A DNA stretch of 64,000 bases. It comes from DAOUJI01 sp965219565. Lineage in GTDB: Bacteria > Chloroflexota > Dehalococcoidia > Lucifugimonadales > JAGWBF01. The first letter of the stretch is position 1. The number at the start of each line of letters is the position of its first letter. The position numbers and the translations under genes are program-made. The notes beneath the pieces are model-generated. The model was given only the letters and a program-made list of their open reading frames with translations. It had not been told where the DNA came from and made no database searches. Positions 16,533 through 25,931 of the stretch are shown piece after piece. The stretch covers positions 2,976,001-3,040,000 of the forward strand of contig OZ244780.1 in assembly GCA_965219565.1 (NCBI GenBank), in the 5' to 3' direction.

Positions 16533-17246
16533 ATGGAAACACTTGAAACCGGGTTCAGCCGCCTTGGGTTGGACCTCCCCCCTGTCACGGCGAGTCAATT
16601 CAAGACCTACTACCGCCAGTTGGTGGAGTGGAACTCCCGCGTCAACTTGACCGCCATTACTGACTGCCGAGAAGTGGAGGCTAGGCATTTCCTGGACTCT
16701 CTCACTGTTTCGGCGGCGCTCAGCGATACAGCTAAGGCGTCCGGACGCCTGGTGGATGTGGGATCGGGGGCCGGTTTCCCAGGGATTCCGTTAAAGCTGG
16801 CATACCCTGGAATGCACGTAACCGCGGTGGAGTCGTCGTCAAAAAAGAGCGCTTTTATATCCCACATAGTGGATATCCTGGGAGCGGACGACGTGGAGAT
16901 ATGCACCCGGAGGGCCGAGCTGGCGGCTCGTGAACCCTGCTACAGGGAGACCTTCGACGCGGCTGTCAGCCGTGGGGTTGCCTCCCTCCGGGTCATTTCG
17001 GAGTTGTGCCTCCCCTTTTGCCGGGTGGGAGGAGTGGCCATCTCCATGAAGAAGGGTGACATACGGCAGGAAGTGGAAGACGCCGCCCACGCCATCGACC
17101 TCTTGGGGGGCCGACTCAAGGAAATCCTGCCTGTGGAAGCACCCGGACTGGACGACGACAGGGTCCTGGTGGTCATTGACAAGGTCCGCCCAACCCCTGA
17201 GAAATATCCCCGTAGGCCCGGAATACCCGGGAAACGCCCTCTCTAA
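16533..17246 (+). CDS. rsmG: 16S rRNA (guanine-N7)-methyltransferase RsmG
   Basis: RsmG methylates N7 of G527 in 16S rRNA with SAM. The 237-residue product shows WNSRVNLTAITD, the SAM-binding motif LVDVGSGAGFPGIPLKLAYP, and VSRGVASLRVISELCLPFCR. Length is normal. It is followed after 11 bp by a flippase-like membrane protein gene. Its promoter lies just outside the right end of the IS1-like element, so the insertion has spared expression. Confidence 0.94.
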   Translation: METLETGFSRLGLDLPPVTASQFKTYYRQLVEWNSRVNLTAITDCREVEARHFLDSLTVSAALSDTAKASGRLVDVGSGAGFPGIPLKLAYPGMHVTAVESSSKKSAFISHIVDILGADDVEICTRRAELAAREPCYRETFDAAVSRGVASLRVISELCLPFCRVGGVAISMKKGDIRQEVEDAAHAIDLLGGRLKEILPVEAPGLDDDRVLVVIDKVRPTPEKYPRRPGIPGKRPL

Positions 17247-17257
17247 ACCCATAAGAC

Positions 17258-18313
17258 ATGCCCCTGTTCCAACCCAACCGCCAGCCAGTCAGCCTGACCC
17301 GGCGCCTGTTGTCGCCAGCGGCCTTGGTCTCCTTTGCTGTAGCGGGAGCTTTCATCCTGTTCCTGGTAACCCGATTCGACATCGACCTGGACACCACCTG
17401 GGACAGCCTGAAGTCCAGCGACCTTGTTCTTTTCGTAGGCGCAATCACAGTGCACTACACGACTTTCTTATTCCGAGGCGCCCGATGGAAGCTGCTCCTG
17501 GAAAATGCTCAGAGCGTCGAAAACCCCCAGAAGCCCGCCGCGCTTCATTGCGGACTTCTGCTTCTATTGGGATGGTTTGTGAACTCGGTAACCTGGTTCC
17601 GCTTGGGAGACGCTTTCCGGGCCCATGCATATGCTGAAGACACTGGCTCCGGCTTCTCCCACACTATCGGTACTATTCTGGCCGAACGCTTTCTGGACAT
17701 GATTCTGGTCCTCGCTCTGCTGCTGTTGGCCACGGCCATACTGGTGGTCACGGGCACAGGGACTTCCTGGGTTTTCGTCGGTCTGGCAGGCCTGATGGCG
17801 GCGCTCATCGGGGGAATCCTGGCCGGCATGGGTTTCTTCAGGGAACGTTTGCTCAAGATACTGCCCAGTAGGCTGCAAGGCCCCTACCACCGATTCAGCC
17901 ATGGAACAATGTCCAGCTTCGGAAGACTCCACCTCGCCACGGCCCTGGGTCTGCTGGGGTGGGCTTCCGAGATGGGACGTTTGATGCTGGTGACCGAAGC
18001 GCTGGACCTCCCTCTGGGCGTGCCCCTGGTGATATTCGTCACCCTGGCCAACGCTATGCTGACCCTGGCGCCCATCACTCCCGGAGGCCTAGGCGCCGTA
18101 GAGTGGGGCGTCACAAGCCTGTTGCTGTTGGGCGACAACATATCCACAGAAACGGCAGCCTTCTCCGTCGTAGCCCTGGACAGGTCCATCAGCTGGCTGA
18201 GCGTGATTGCCGTAGGCGCGTGCGCATTCATCGGCAGGGAGTTGTGGAAGCGCCGTAGGAACGCTTCCAGGGCGTCCATCGAATCAGAACAGGTGTCGGC
18301 GGACACCTCATAG
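17258..18313 (+). CDS. Integral membrane protein of the LPG synthase/flippase-like family (UPF0104)
   Basis: The 351-residue product has about eight hydrophobic helices. Its sequence pattern matches the YbhN/AglD2-like family: HYTTFLFRGARWKLLL near the first third, and in the last third NAMLTLAPITPGGLGAVEWG, a signature of these proteins. Members move or transfer lipid-linked groups; some are MprF transmembrane domains. No soluble lysyl-transferase domain is fused here, so the substrate is unknown. It is probably co-transcribed with rsmG. Confidence 0.85.
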   Translation: MPLFQPNRQPVSLTRRLLSPAALVSFAVAGAFILFLVTRFDIDLDTTWDSLKSSDLVLFVGAITVHYTTFLFRGARWKLLLENAQSVENPQKPAALHCGLLLLLGWFVNSVTWFRLGDAFRAHAYAEDTGSGFSHTIGTILAERFLDMILVLALLLLATAILVVTGTGTSWVFVGLAGLMAALIGGILAGMGFFRERLLKILPSRLQGPYHRFSHGTMSSFGRLHLATALGLLGWASEMGRLMLVTEALDLPLGVPLVIFVTLANAMLTLAPITPGGLGAVEWGVTSLLLLGDNISTETAAFSVVALDRSISWLSVIAVGACAFIGRELWKRRRNASRASIESEQVSADTS

Positions 18314-18389
18314 TAGACGCGGCACGGGGTAGACGCGGCACGGGTACGGTGGTCCCGGCGCCTTCCGGCGCCAAGGTTGCAGAACTTAA

Positions 18390-19097
18390 ATGACCAGTGA
18401 GAATCTGTTTCTCCGCCTGAGGCCAGGACCGCCCACTTGGGTCCTAGCGGCATTGGTCTTTATAGGAGCCTGTGGCTCAACGGACGTCAACACATCCACG
18501 CCCGCCGAGCAATTCGCCACAGACTCTACACCCCTCCTGGAACCGACCAACACTCCGCCTTCCACAGATACCCCGGCGCCGACGCCTGCCCCAACTCTCA
18601 CTCCAATGCGCAAGACCGAACCGACAGCCATTACGACGCCGACTGCAATTCCAACACGGGAAGCGACTTTGACGCCTGAGGCCCATGCCAACAAACCGGC
18701 ATCCGGGCCGACCCTGTCTTCGGCGTCTGTGCAGCCAACGGACCCCACTCCAATTCGTACATCTACTCCGGTACCCACACCTAGCCCAACATCCTCTCCC
18801 ACGCTTGAGCCAGCCGCCACGTCCACACCCACGCCAACTCCGACTGTGGAACCTACGCCCATTTCTTCACCAACGCCCGTTCCGACTGATACAACACGTC
18901 CCACGGCAACGTCTCCCAGTGCAGGCAAGCCTCAATATGACCCGGCAGGAGAAGACCGGAACTGCGGCGACTTCGACACGTGGAGAGCAGCCCAGGACTT
19001 CTTCGAAGCGGCCGGCGGCCCCGACGAAGACCGTCACCGTTTGGACGGGGATAAAGACGGGATAGCCTGCGAGGGGCTGCCGGGAGCGCAGAGCTAA
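18390..19097 (+). CDS. Lipoprotein with Pro/Thr linker and C-terminal excalibur domain
   Basis: The 235-residue product has a hydrophobic N-terminus ending in a lipobox (ALVFIGAC). About 140 residues of Thr/Pro/Ser-rich linker follow, then an excalibur calcium-binding domain (DRNCGDFDTWRAAQDFF, then LDGDKDGIACEGLPG). The two Cys are typical of the domain and the DxDxDG loop resembles an EF-hand. The domain is common on extracellular nucleases and wall proteins; no enzyme domain is present here. Confidence 0.88.
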   Translation: MTSENLFLRLRPGPPTWVLAALVFIGACGSTDVNTSTPAEQFATDSTPLLEPTNTPPSTDTPAPTPAPTLTPMRKTEPTAITTPTAIPTREATLTPEAHANKPASGPTLSSASVQPTDPTPIRTSTPVPTPSPTSSPTLEPAATSTPTPTPTVEPTPISSPTPVPTDTTRPTATSPSAGKPQYDPAGEDRNCGDFDTWRAAQDFFEAAGGPDEDRHRLDGDKDGIACEGLPGAQS

Positions 19098-19118
19098 TCG
19101 GATGCTAAGCCGAGCGTC

Positions 19119-19586
19119 TCAGGCCCAAGCGAAACGCCAGCTGGGCAGGTCCACCACCCAATCACCGTCTTCGAGGAGCATTGGGATGATGAGGCCGGAC
19201 ATGGGCCTGCGGCTTTGGACGACCTGTTGGTCGTCTTTGACGCCAAAGGGCAGGAATGCAAAGGCATGAGAATCGTCGATGTAGCTCGTGGGGGCTACAC
19301 CGAGGTCGGTCAGGTCTTCCAGGGGCCACATCTTGAGCACAGCCTCCCGGAAGTCCTCCATCATCAGCGCAAACATGGGATGGTTCACATTGTGGGCGGC
19401 CTTGTAGACGACTTGCATGTCAACTTCGTGCTGTGTGCCCCACACTCCTTGGCGCACACCTCTCGATTCGCGTGAGAGCATGCTCCATGCCAGGGCAATG
19501 TCGTCTCTGACCGCTTCCGCAAACCTTCCGGCACGAATGCCGCATTCGTCGGGTGAGTTGCCCCGTTTGTGTCCAGGTATCCGCAT
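19119..19586 (-). CDS. Hypothetical protein
   Basis: I do not recognise this protein. The ATG at 19586 is chosen because GGAG lies eight bases upstream; it gives 155 residues. An open frame continues to a GTG at 19643. The product is soluble and mixed in composition. Its C-terminal half (MEDFREAVLKMWPLEDLTDL, later LEDGDWVVDLPSW) looks like a globular alpha+beta protein, perhaps of the NTF2/SnoaL type, but this is a guess. It lies alone between convergent and divergent neighbours. Confidence 0.55.
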   Translation of the reverse strand: MRIPGHKRGNSPDECGIRAGRFAEAVRDDIALAWSMLSRESRGVRQGVWGTQHEVDMQVVYKAAHNVNHPMFALMMEDFREAVLKMWPLEDLTDLGVAPTSYIDDSHAFAFLPFGVKDDQQVVQSRRPMSGLIIPMLLEDGDWVVDLPSWRFAWA

Positions 19587-19737
19587 CCGACCCTCTCCGT
19601 CATGCCCTGGCAGCGCCTTGGCCTGACTTTGGGATTGTACCACGACACGTTCTGAGTGGAACCAACTAGCCCGCCTAAGCGCTTGACACCCAGGCTCATT
19701 TGCTCTGGAATATACAAGGAACCTCTTACCGGACTAA

Positions 19738-22700
19738 ATGAGTCTTACAGGACTTCTAGACCTATTCCGGGACCACCCGGTCTGCCACAGGCTTGCCCAG
19801 GCCCTCGGCCAGGAGCAGGCCCAATTCCTATTGGAGGCCCCTGAGGCTGCCCGACCTCTGGTTACAGCGACGTTCTGGCGTCATTCCCCCAGGCCCATCC
19901 TGGTTTTGGCGCCCCGGCCCGACGAGGCCAGGAGATTCCACGACAACCTCCTCCTTTATCTCGGGGAAGACGCCCCGGTCCGCCTATTTCCCGAACCCGA
20001 CGTGCTGCCCTTCGAACGCCTGGTGGCGGACGCCGACGCCAACAACCAACGCTTGGCGGCGCTGTCCGAACTTCACCGGGCCGTCGAGTCCGACGGAGAA
20101 TACCCCATTATCGTGGCGTCCGTCGCAGCCCTGCTGCAAAAGACCCTCGACCCGGAGTCCTTCAGTTCCGCCCGCCACTCGCTGGCGGTGGGACAGGAAA
20201 TACGGCTGGGTGAACTCCTGATGCGTTGGGTGGAGCTGGGATACCGACGGGAGAGCAGCGTCGAAATCCCGGGCGTCTTCAGCCACAGAGGGGGAGTTCT
20301 GGACATCTACTCTCCTGGCTCTCCATTGCCCGCCCGCCTGGAGTTGTGGGGAGATCGGATAGACAGCATACGCCTGTTCGATCCCGTTTCCCAACGTTCG
20401 GTGCGCAGGGTTGAATCGGTGACCGTGATTCCAGCCAAGGAGACTTTGCCGTCCCTGGCCGACAGGGAACGCGTCTCGGACCTCATCGGCGCCCTGGGCT
20501 ATGACGGGTGCACCCCCTCGGTCGTGGAGCGGTTCCAGGAGGAGCTTACGTCTATCTTTTCAGGGCTGGAGGTGGATGAGCTGCCGCTGTACAACGGCTT
20601 CCTCAACAATTCCACGCTGCTGGACCATCTCCCGCCGGAAACCATGCTCGTGGTCGACGGGAAGACCGCTGTAGAGTCGGAAGCCGAGTCCATTGGGCTT
20701 AGGACGGAAGAGCTTCGAGCCGCCCGGACAAGCCGCCGTGAACTTCCAGTCAACTTTCCATCACCTCAAGCTAACTGGGACAGCCTATTCCCCGGGGACC
20801 GGTCCGGCGCCACCCTGTCCTTGGACAATTGGACATCGAAGGACGACGGACTGGACTTCCGCCCGGCGCCGTCTTACTTCGGGCGGCAGGGAGAGTTGGC
20901 CCAAGACATAAAAACTGCGTTGGCCGACGGAAAACGAATCGCCATCGTGAGCCGAAACGCCCGCCGCCTCTCCGAGGCGCTCGGCGACGAGGGTTTGAGC
21001 GCCTGGGTGTCTTCCGACCTCGACGCGCCGCTGCGGCCCGGAAGCCTGACTTTGGTCTCCGGCGCCCTGGTGGAAGGTTGGACTCTGCCCCTCAACGACG
21101 GCGACCTTACCGTATTCACAGATTCGGAAATCTTTGGCGTTTCCAAGGAGAGACGCAGACGCAGGCGAACGCCGGTCCAGCGAGGACACCAGTCGGTGGA
21201 ACTTACTCCTGGGGAGTACGTCGTCCACGTGGACCACGGAGTCGCACTTTTCACTGGTACTGTTCGGATGGACCAGGGAAACGACGAGCGGGAGTACCTG
21301 GCTTTGGAGTACGCGGAGGGCGACAAGCTCTATGTTCCCACCGAACATCTGGACAGAGTAGCTCCCTACGCCACCCCGGGGGACCAGAAACCTAATCCGA
21401 CTCGGCTGGGAACTGCCGAATGGAGTCGGGTCAAAGAGCGGGTCAAGAACGCAACCCGCGAGATGGCCAGGGAGCTTCTCAATCTCTACGCATCTCGTCA
21501 GGTGGCGCAGGGCACCTCTTTCGGCGGAGACACTCCCTGGCAGCAGGAACTGGAAGACGCCTTCCCCTACGAGGAGACCGCGGACCAGGAACGGACCATC
21601 AGGGAAGTTAAGGCGGACATGGAGCAGTCCAGGCCCATGGACAGGCTGGTATGTGGGGACGTCGGCTACGGAAAGACTGAAGTGGCCTTGAGAGCGGCCT
21701 TCAAGACCGCCTCCGACGGTTTCCAGACGGGCATCCTCGTGCCCACCACCGTGTTGGCCCAGCAGCACTACGCCACCTTCAAGGAGAGGCTCAGCCCCTT
21801 CCCCATAAGGGTCGAGGTCCTCAGCCGTTTCCGCACTAAAGCGGAACAGAGGCAGGTGATAGACGAGTTGAAGACTGGCGCCGTGGACATCGTTATAGGC
21901 ACACACAGACTTTTGCAATGGGACGTCGAGTTCAAAGACCTGGGGTTAGTGGTGGTGGATGAAGAGCAACGCTTCGGAGTCGCCCACAAAGAGCGTCTCA
22001 AGAGGATGCGCAGGGAAGTCGACGTTCTCACGCTCAGCGCAACCCCCATCCCCAGGACCCTCTACATGGGGTTGTCTGGAATCCGGGACATGAGCGCAAT
22101 GGAGACTCCTCCTGAGGAGCGGTTGCCTGTCAAGACCTACGTCAGCGAATACAGCGACGACCTAGTCAAAGAGGCGGTGACCAGGGAGTTGGAGCGGGGA
22201 GGCCAAGTCTTCTTCCTCCACAACCGGGTCAAGACCATCCGGCGCACGGCGGCGGAGCTGGCGAGGCTCGTGCCCCAGGCTCGGATAGCCGTAGGCCACG
22301 GGCGCATGGCCGAAGATGACCTGGAGGAGGTAATGGCCGACTTCTCCGACGGCAACGTAGACGTATTGGTGTGCACGACCATCATCGAGTCTGGCTTGGA
22401 CCTGCCCAACGCCAACACGCTGATAATCGACCGGGCTGACAGGTTCGGCCTCTCCCAGCTGTACCAGCTACGAGGACGGGTTGGGCGGGGCGCCAACAGG
22501 GCCTACTCCTATCTGCTCATCCCCAGGGGCCGCAAAATCACCGAGGCAGCATCGAAACGACTCAAGGCGATACTGGAGGCGTCGGAGCTGGGCGCAGGAT
22601 TCCGAGTGGCCATGAGAGACCTGGAAATCAGAGGCGCCGGAAACATCCTGGGCCCCGAGCAGAGCGGCCAGATTCACGCAGTGGGGTTCGAACTCTACAC

Positions 22701-23229
22701 GCAACTTCTCAATGAAGCTGTCACCGAACTTAAAGGCGATAGCAACGGCTCCACCAAGCAAGAAATTCCTCCCTCGGTCCGGGTCAGCCTGACGTTGTCG
22801 GCTCACATCGAGGAGGCTTACGTCCCCCACTTGCCCACCAGACTAGGCGTATACCAGAAACTCACCCGCATGACCGACCGCCGAGAGGTGGAGGACCTGA
22901 ACGAGGAGATGAGAGACAGGTTCGGTCCGCTGCCCGACGCTGCAGAGAATCTACTCTACCTGGTGGACTTGAAGATTCTCGCAGGTGAGGCTGGAGTCGA
23001 GTCAATCACGCAGTCCGGCAATTCCGTGACCTTGGCCCTTAGAGAGAGCGTGGGAGGAGCCCGGCTCGCATTGGAAAAGGCCTTGGGCCAGCAGACTCGA
23101 GTAGGCAACCAACAGGTCCATGTGCAACTGACAGGCCCAGATGAGCAGCGACGGCGGACCTTGAAAGAAACGGTGGAGCGTCTGAAGGAATTTGGAGCCC
23201 AGCTGGAAGCAGCTCTGACGGTCGGCTAG
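19738..23229 (+). CDS. mfd: Transcription-repair coupling factor Mfd
   Basis: Mfd displaces RNA polymerase stalled at DNA damage and recruits UvrA. The 1,163-residue product has all expected parts: a UvrB-like N-terminal region (FPEPDVLPFERLVADADANN), the RNA-polymerase-binding CarD-like domain (LTPGEYVVHVDHGVALFTGT), and a RecG-like helicase with Walker A GDVGYGKTEVALRA, DEEQRFGVAHKERLK, and QLRGRVGRG. The C-terminal TRCF domain ends near residue 1150. No frameshift is seen. The start ATG at 19738 has a weak ribosome binding site. Confidence 0.96.
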   Translation: MSLTGLLDLFRDHPVCHRLAQALGQEQAQFLLEAPEAARPLVTATFWRHSPRPILVLAPRPDEARRFHDNLLLYLGEDAPVRLFPEPDVLPFERLVADADANNQRLAALSELHRAVESDGEYPIIVASVAALLQKTLDPESFSSARHSLAVGQEIRLGELLMRWVELGYRRESSVEIPGVFSHRGGVLDIYSPGSPLPARLELWGDRIDSIRLFDPVSQRSVRRVESVTVIPAKETLPSLADRERVSDLIGALGYDGCTPSVVERFQEELTSIFSGLEVDELPLYNGFLNNSTLLDHLPPETMLVVDGKTAVESEAESIGLRTEELRAARTSRRELPVNFPSPQANWDSLFPGDRSGATLSLDNWTSKDDGLDFRPAPSYFGRQGELAQDIKTALADGKRIAIVSRNARRLSEALGDEGLSAWVSSDLDAPLRPGSLTLVSGALVEGWTLPLNDGDLTVFTDSEIFGVSKERRRRRRTPVQRGHQSVELTPGEYVVHVDHGVALFTGTVRMDQGNDEREYLALEYAEGDKLYVPTEHLDRVAPYATPGDQKPNPTRLGTAEWSRVKERVKNATREMARELLNLYASRQVAQGTSFGGDTPWQQELEDAFPYEETADQERTIREVKADMEQSRPMDRLVCGDVGYGKTEVALRAAFKTASDGFQTGILVPTTVLAQQHYATFKERLSPFPIRVEVLSRFRTKAEQRQVIDELKTGAVDIVIGTHRLLQWDVEFKDLGLVVVDEEQRFGVAHKERLKRMRREVDVLTLSATPIPRTLYMGLSGIRDMSAMETPPEERLPVKTYVSEYSDDLVKEAVTRELERGGQVFFLHNRVKTIRRTAAELARLVPQARIAVGHGRMAEDDLEEVMADFSDGNVDVLVCTTIIESGLDLPNANTLIIDRADRFGLSQLYQLRGRVGRGANRAYSYLLIPRGRKITEAASKRLKAILEASELGAGFRVAMRDLEIRGAGNILGPEQSGQIHAVGFELYTQLLNEAVTELKGDSNGSTKQEIPPSVRVSLTLSAHIEEAYVPHLPTRLGVYQKLTRMTDRREVEDLNEEMRDRFGPLPDAAENLLYLVDLKILAGEAGVESITQSGNSVTLALRESVGGARLALEKALGQQTRVGNQQVHVQLTGPDEQRRRTLKETVERLKEFGAQLEAALTVG

Positions 23230-23250
23230 GAGGACCGAACCAGTTTAGGA

Positions 23251-23940
23251 TTACAGCAAATCGTTCAACTCAGGAAGCGACCTGATTCGGGTTACGTCCG
23301 TGACCTCGTCGTACCAGCCGTCCCTGTCCAACAACACAGCTCCGATTCCCGCCGCCGTGGCGCCCTGAACGTCGGACTGGTACTGGTCCCCTACGTGGAG
23401 GGCCTCGGAAGGAGCGAGTCCCGCCTTTTCCAACGCCTCTTGGAAAATGGGGGGATGAGGTTTGGCAGGCGCCTCTTTTTCTGACGAAACGGAGAAGCTG
23501 ACGTACTCGTTTAGGCCCAACTTTATCAAGGTCTCTTCAATGTTGCGCAGGTTGGAGATAACTCCGATGGTCAGACCGCGGGCTTTGATGGACTCAAAAG
23601 TGGGAAGCACGTCATCGAACAGAACGAACTCTTTGGGGACGCCAATGGCCAGATTCCATATCTGGGAAGCCAGACACGGAGAAACCTCCACTCCGGCCCC
23701 GGCCAGGAGGATGCGTTCATATTCGATAAAAAACTGGTCCCGTTCTTCTTTTGTGCGGTCGCTGATGTGCTTGACGCCGTTTTCCTTGTTCATGTACTCG
23801 TCGGCGTACCTGTAACCGCGGCGTATGTTTTCTTTAGCAACGTTGATGCCCAACTCCCGGCTCGACGCCTGCTGGATTTCATCCAACGGCGGGAAGAAGT
23901 GGACCAACGTATTATAGAAATCGAAGAATACTGCGCGAAC
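23251..23940 (-). CDS. HAD-superfamily hydrolase
   Basis: The product from the ATG at 23940 is 229 residues. It shows HAD motif I DFYNTLV (Asp nucleophile and second Asp replaced by Tyr-Asn, giving D-F-Y-N-T), motif II VISNLRN, and motif III/IV in the segment HVGDQYQSDVQGATAAGIG. The helical cap follows motif I, as in subclass IA phosphatases. Motif I normally reads D-x-D; here the second Asp is absent, which favours a dehalogenase-like or altered activity over a phosphatase. An upstream in-frame extension to 24021 is unlikely. Confidence 0.83.
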   Translation of the reverse strand, partial: VRAVFFDFYNTLVHFFPPLDEIQQASSRELGINVAKENIRRGYRYADEYMNKENGVKHISDRTKEERDQFFIEYERILLAGAGVEVSPCLASQIWNLAIGVPKEFVLFDDVLPTFESIKARGLTIGVISNLRNIEETLIKLGLNEYVSFSVSSEKEAPAKPHPPIFQEALEKAGLAPSEALHVGDQYQSDVQGATAAGIGAVLLDRDGWYDEVTDVTRIRSLPELNDLL

Positions 23941-24089
23941 CATTTGCGATTCCGGTTCCGGTGGACTGGCCGTGAAAGCCCCCTTGCGCCTGAAACCTCT
24001 ATCGGGCGCCAATTGTAACATAGGGCCTATCCTTTGTGAATCATTTTACAATCAGCGGTTGCCCAACCGTAGGCTCACACTCCCCATGC

Positions 24090-24095
24090 TATAAT
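24090..24095 (+). promoter_or_regulatory. Extended -10 promoter of proB
   Basis: TGCTATAAT gives an extended -10 box (TATAAT 24090-24095) about 50 bp before the proB start, with no clear -35 box. Confidence 0.55.
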
Positions 24096-24146
24096 TGCAA
24101 GTCCCTTTTGCCGCCGTCGTACAACTCTCAAGGAGGCCCGTATCTT

Positions 24147-25376
24147 ATGGGCGCCCGCCAACGCCCTTCTTCCCCCAACCCTCGGAATAAAGACCTCGAC
24201 AGCGAAGACGCAGGCCCCGTCTCGACCGGACAAGAGGCCGACAACGAGGGGGCCTTTCTCTATCCCAGGATCGTGGTGAAAGCGGGCACCGGCATCCTCA
24301 CCGGGCCGGAACAACAGCTGGACACGCAAACCATGGAGCGGCTAGTCGATCAGCTGGCCGTCCTGCATAAAGCGGGGACGGAAGTCCTGCTGGTAACGTC
24401 TGGGGCCGTCGCCGCCGGCAGACACGCTCTCCGCAGGAGCGAGGAGCGTCGGGACATCCCCTTCCGACAAGCACTGGCGGCAGTGGGCCAAAGCCGTTTG
24501 ATGGAGGTGTACCAGCGGCTTTTCGACCAGCACGGCATGGTTGTAGCCCAAGCCCTGCTCACCTGGAACGACTTGGCCAACCGGCAAGGATACCTCAACG
24601 TCAGGAACACCGCCCTGGCCCTTCTGGAAGCCGGCGTGACTCCCATCTTCAACGAAAACGACGTGGTGGCCCCCGACGAGATTGGGGAGGTGTTCGGCGA
24701 CAACGACCGCCTGTCAGCCCTGATCACCAGCCTGGTCGACGCCGATCTCCTCATCATTCTGACGGACATCGACGGGCTCTACACCTCCGACCCACGAACG
24801 GACCCGGAAGCCCAGCTCATCGAGCGGGTGGAAAAGGTGGACGAAGCCGTCCTCGCCCTGGCGGGCTTCCATCGGAACACATACGCCAGGGGCGGCATGC
24901 CCACCAAGCTGGACGCCGCCAAGCTGGTGACCTCAGCCGGCATCCCCACGGTGATATGCAACGGACGGGCGCCGGACCCTGTTCTACGAATCGCACGCGG
25001 AGAGGGGCTGGGCACCTATTTCGCCCCCACCGCCAACCGCATGGAAAGCAGAAAGCGCTGGATGCTCAGCGGGTTGGCCAACAAGGGCGAAATCGTAGTG
25101 GACACGGGAGCCGCCGCCGCCCTCAGGGACCAGAGTAGGAGTCTGCTCCCCGCAGGCGTCAGCGGGGTTCAGGGAGACTTCCAACGGGGCGACACCGTGT
25201 ACATCGTTACGCCAACCGGAGGGCCAGGTTCCGCCAGGGTCGCCTGCGGCATAACCAACTACGGCTCGGCGGACGTGGAAAGAATCAAGGGCATCCGGTC
25301 GGACAGGATTCAGGAAGTCCTCGGCTACCACTACGGTGCGGAAGTGGTCCACAGGAACAACCTGGTGATTCTGTAG
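24147..25376 (+). CDS. proB: Glutamate 5-kinase ProB with PUA domain
   Basis: ProB phosphorylates glutamate, the first step of proline synthesis. The ATG at 24147 is preceded by AAGGAGG; the longer frame from 24036 would span the promoter. The kinase domain (VVKAGTGILTG, LLVTSGAVAAGRHAL, FNENDVVAPDEIGEVFGDND, GGMPTKLDAAKLVTSAGIPT) covers about residues 45-300. A C-terminal PUA domain contains SLLPAGVSGVQGDFQRGDTV. An acidic, disordered-looking N-terminal extension of about 40 residues is unusual. proA is 556 bp downstream, with an antiparallel HEPN-like gene between them. Confidence 0.93.
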   Translation: MGARQRPSSPNPRNKDLDSEDAGPVSTGQEADNEGAFLYPRIVVKAGTGILTGPEQQLDTQTMERLVDQLAVLHKAGTEVLLVTSGAVAAGRHALRRSEERRDIPFRQALAAVGQSRLMEVYQRLFDQHGMVVAQALLTWNDLANRQGYLNVRNTALALLEAGVTPIFNENDVVAPDEIGEVFGDNDRLSALITSLVDADLLIILTDIDGLYTSDPRTDPEAQLIERVEKVDEAVLALAGFHRNTYARGGMPTKLDAAKLVTSAGIPTVICNGRAPDPVLRIARGEGLGTYFAPTANRMESRKRWMLSGLANKGEIVVDTGAAAALRDQSRSLLPAGVSGVQGDFQRGDTVYIVTPTGGPGSARVACGITNYGSADVERIKGIRSDRIQEVLGYHYGAEVVHRNNLVIL

Positions 25377-25417
25377 AGGAGAGGGCGGTGAGGGGCGCCG
25401 TGGGTGGGCAGCTTGGC

Positions 25418-25789
25418 TCAGCTCCCTCGGCCGTTGATGCTCTCCAGACTCAACAACCGCTCCACGAACTCACGGACTACCGGGCGGTCTGCGGTTATCT
25501 CAAACTGCTCCATAGCACCGTGATAGAAGTTGATATGAAACTTCTCTGCCAAACCAAACCTATCTTGTAAAGACCGGTCGTCATACTCGACAGCGAGCTT
25601 GCCGGCGGCTTCTTTCAAGGCTCGATGGCTTCCCGAATTCCAGCCTCGCCGAATGGCCGCCGCCATCACGGCGTGAGAAGCGGCTCCCCATAGCTTCTCC
25701 GAACCCTGGAGTTCGTCGCCTGCGTCGAATTCATGCTCCGCCGCGTCCAAGAAGTCCCTGGCCGTCTGTACGTGGTCTTCAACCAACAT
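25418..25789 (-). CDS. HEPN-like (PaREP1-type) alpha-helical protein
   Basis: The 123-residue product is all-helical by composition. It has the pattern of PaREP1/HEPN-like proteins: SEKLWGAASHAVMAAAIRRG, then HRALKEAAGKLAVE, then AEKFHINFYHGAMEQFEI. HEPN domains often have RNase activity with an R-x4-6-H motif; here a possible equivalent is R in RGWNSGSH, but it is not certain. No partner MNT nucleotidyltransferase is adjacent. It lies in antisense orientation between proB and proA, splitting the usual operon. Confidence 0.6.
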   Translation of the reverse strand: MLVEDHVQTARDFLDAAEHEFDAGDELQGSEKLWGAASHAVMAAAIRRGWNSGSHRALKEAAGKLAVEYDDRSLQDRFGLAEKFHINFYHGAMEQFEITADRPVVREFVERLLSLESINGRGS

Positions 25790-25931
25790 TCACTGACTCT
25801 TTTTGGCCTAATTCAATATGCCCGACAATCTGCTATCATTCTATCACAACTAAAGGCTATCATAACGACAGGTTGTCACAGACGGCTCCTACCACCGTGA
25901 TCGAAGTCCACAACTTTGCAGAGGCAGTCCA

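Noticed and set aside
18386..18928. Val/Gly-rich minus-strand frame
   Set aside because: It is the complement of the Pro/Thr-coding tract of the excalibur lipoprotein, a known source of false frames.
20785..21918. 377-codon minus-strand frame
   Set aside because: Fully antisense within mfd, no recognisable domain.
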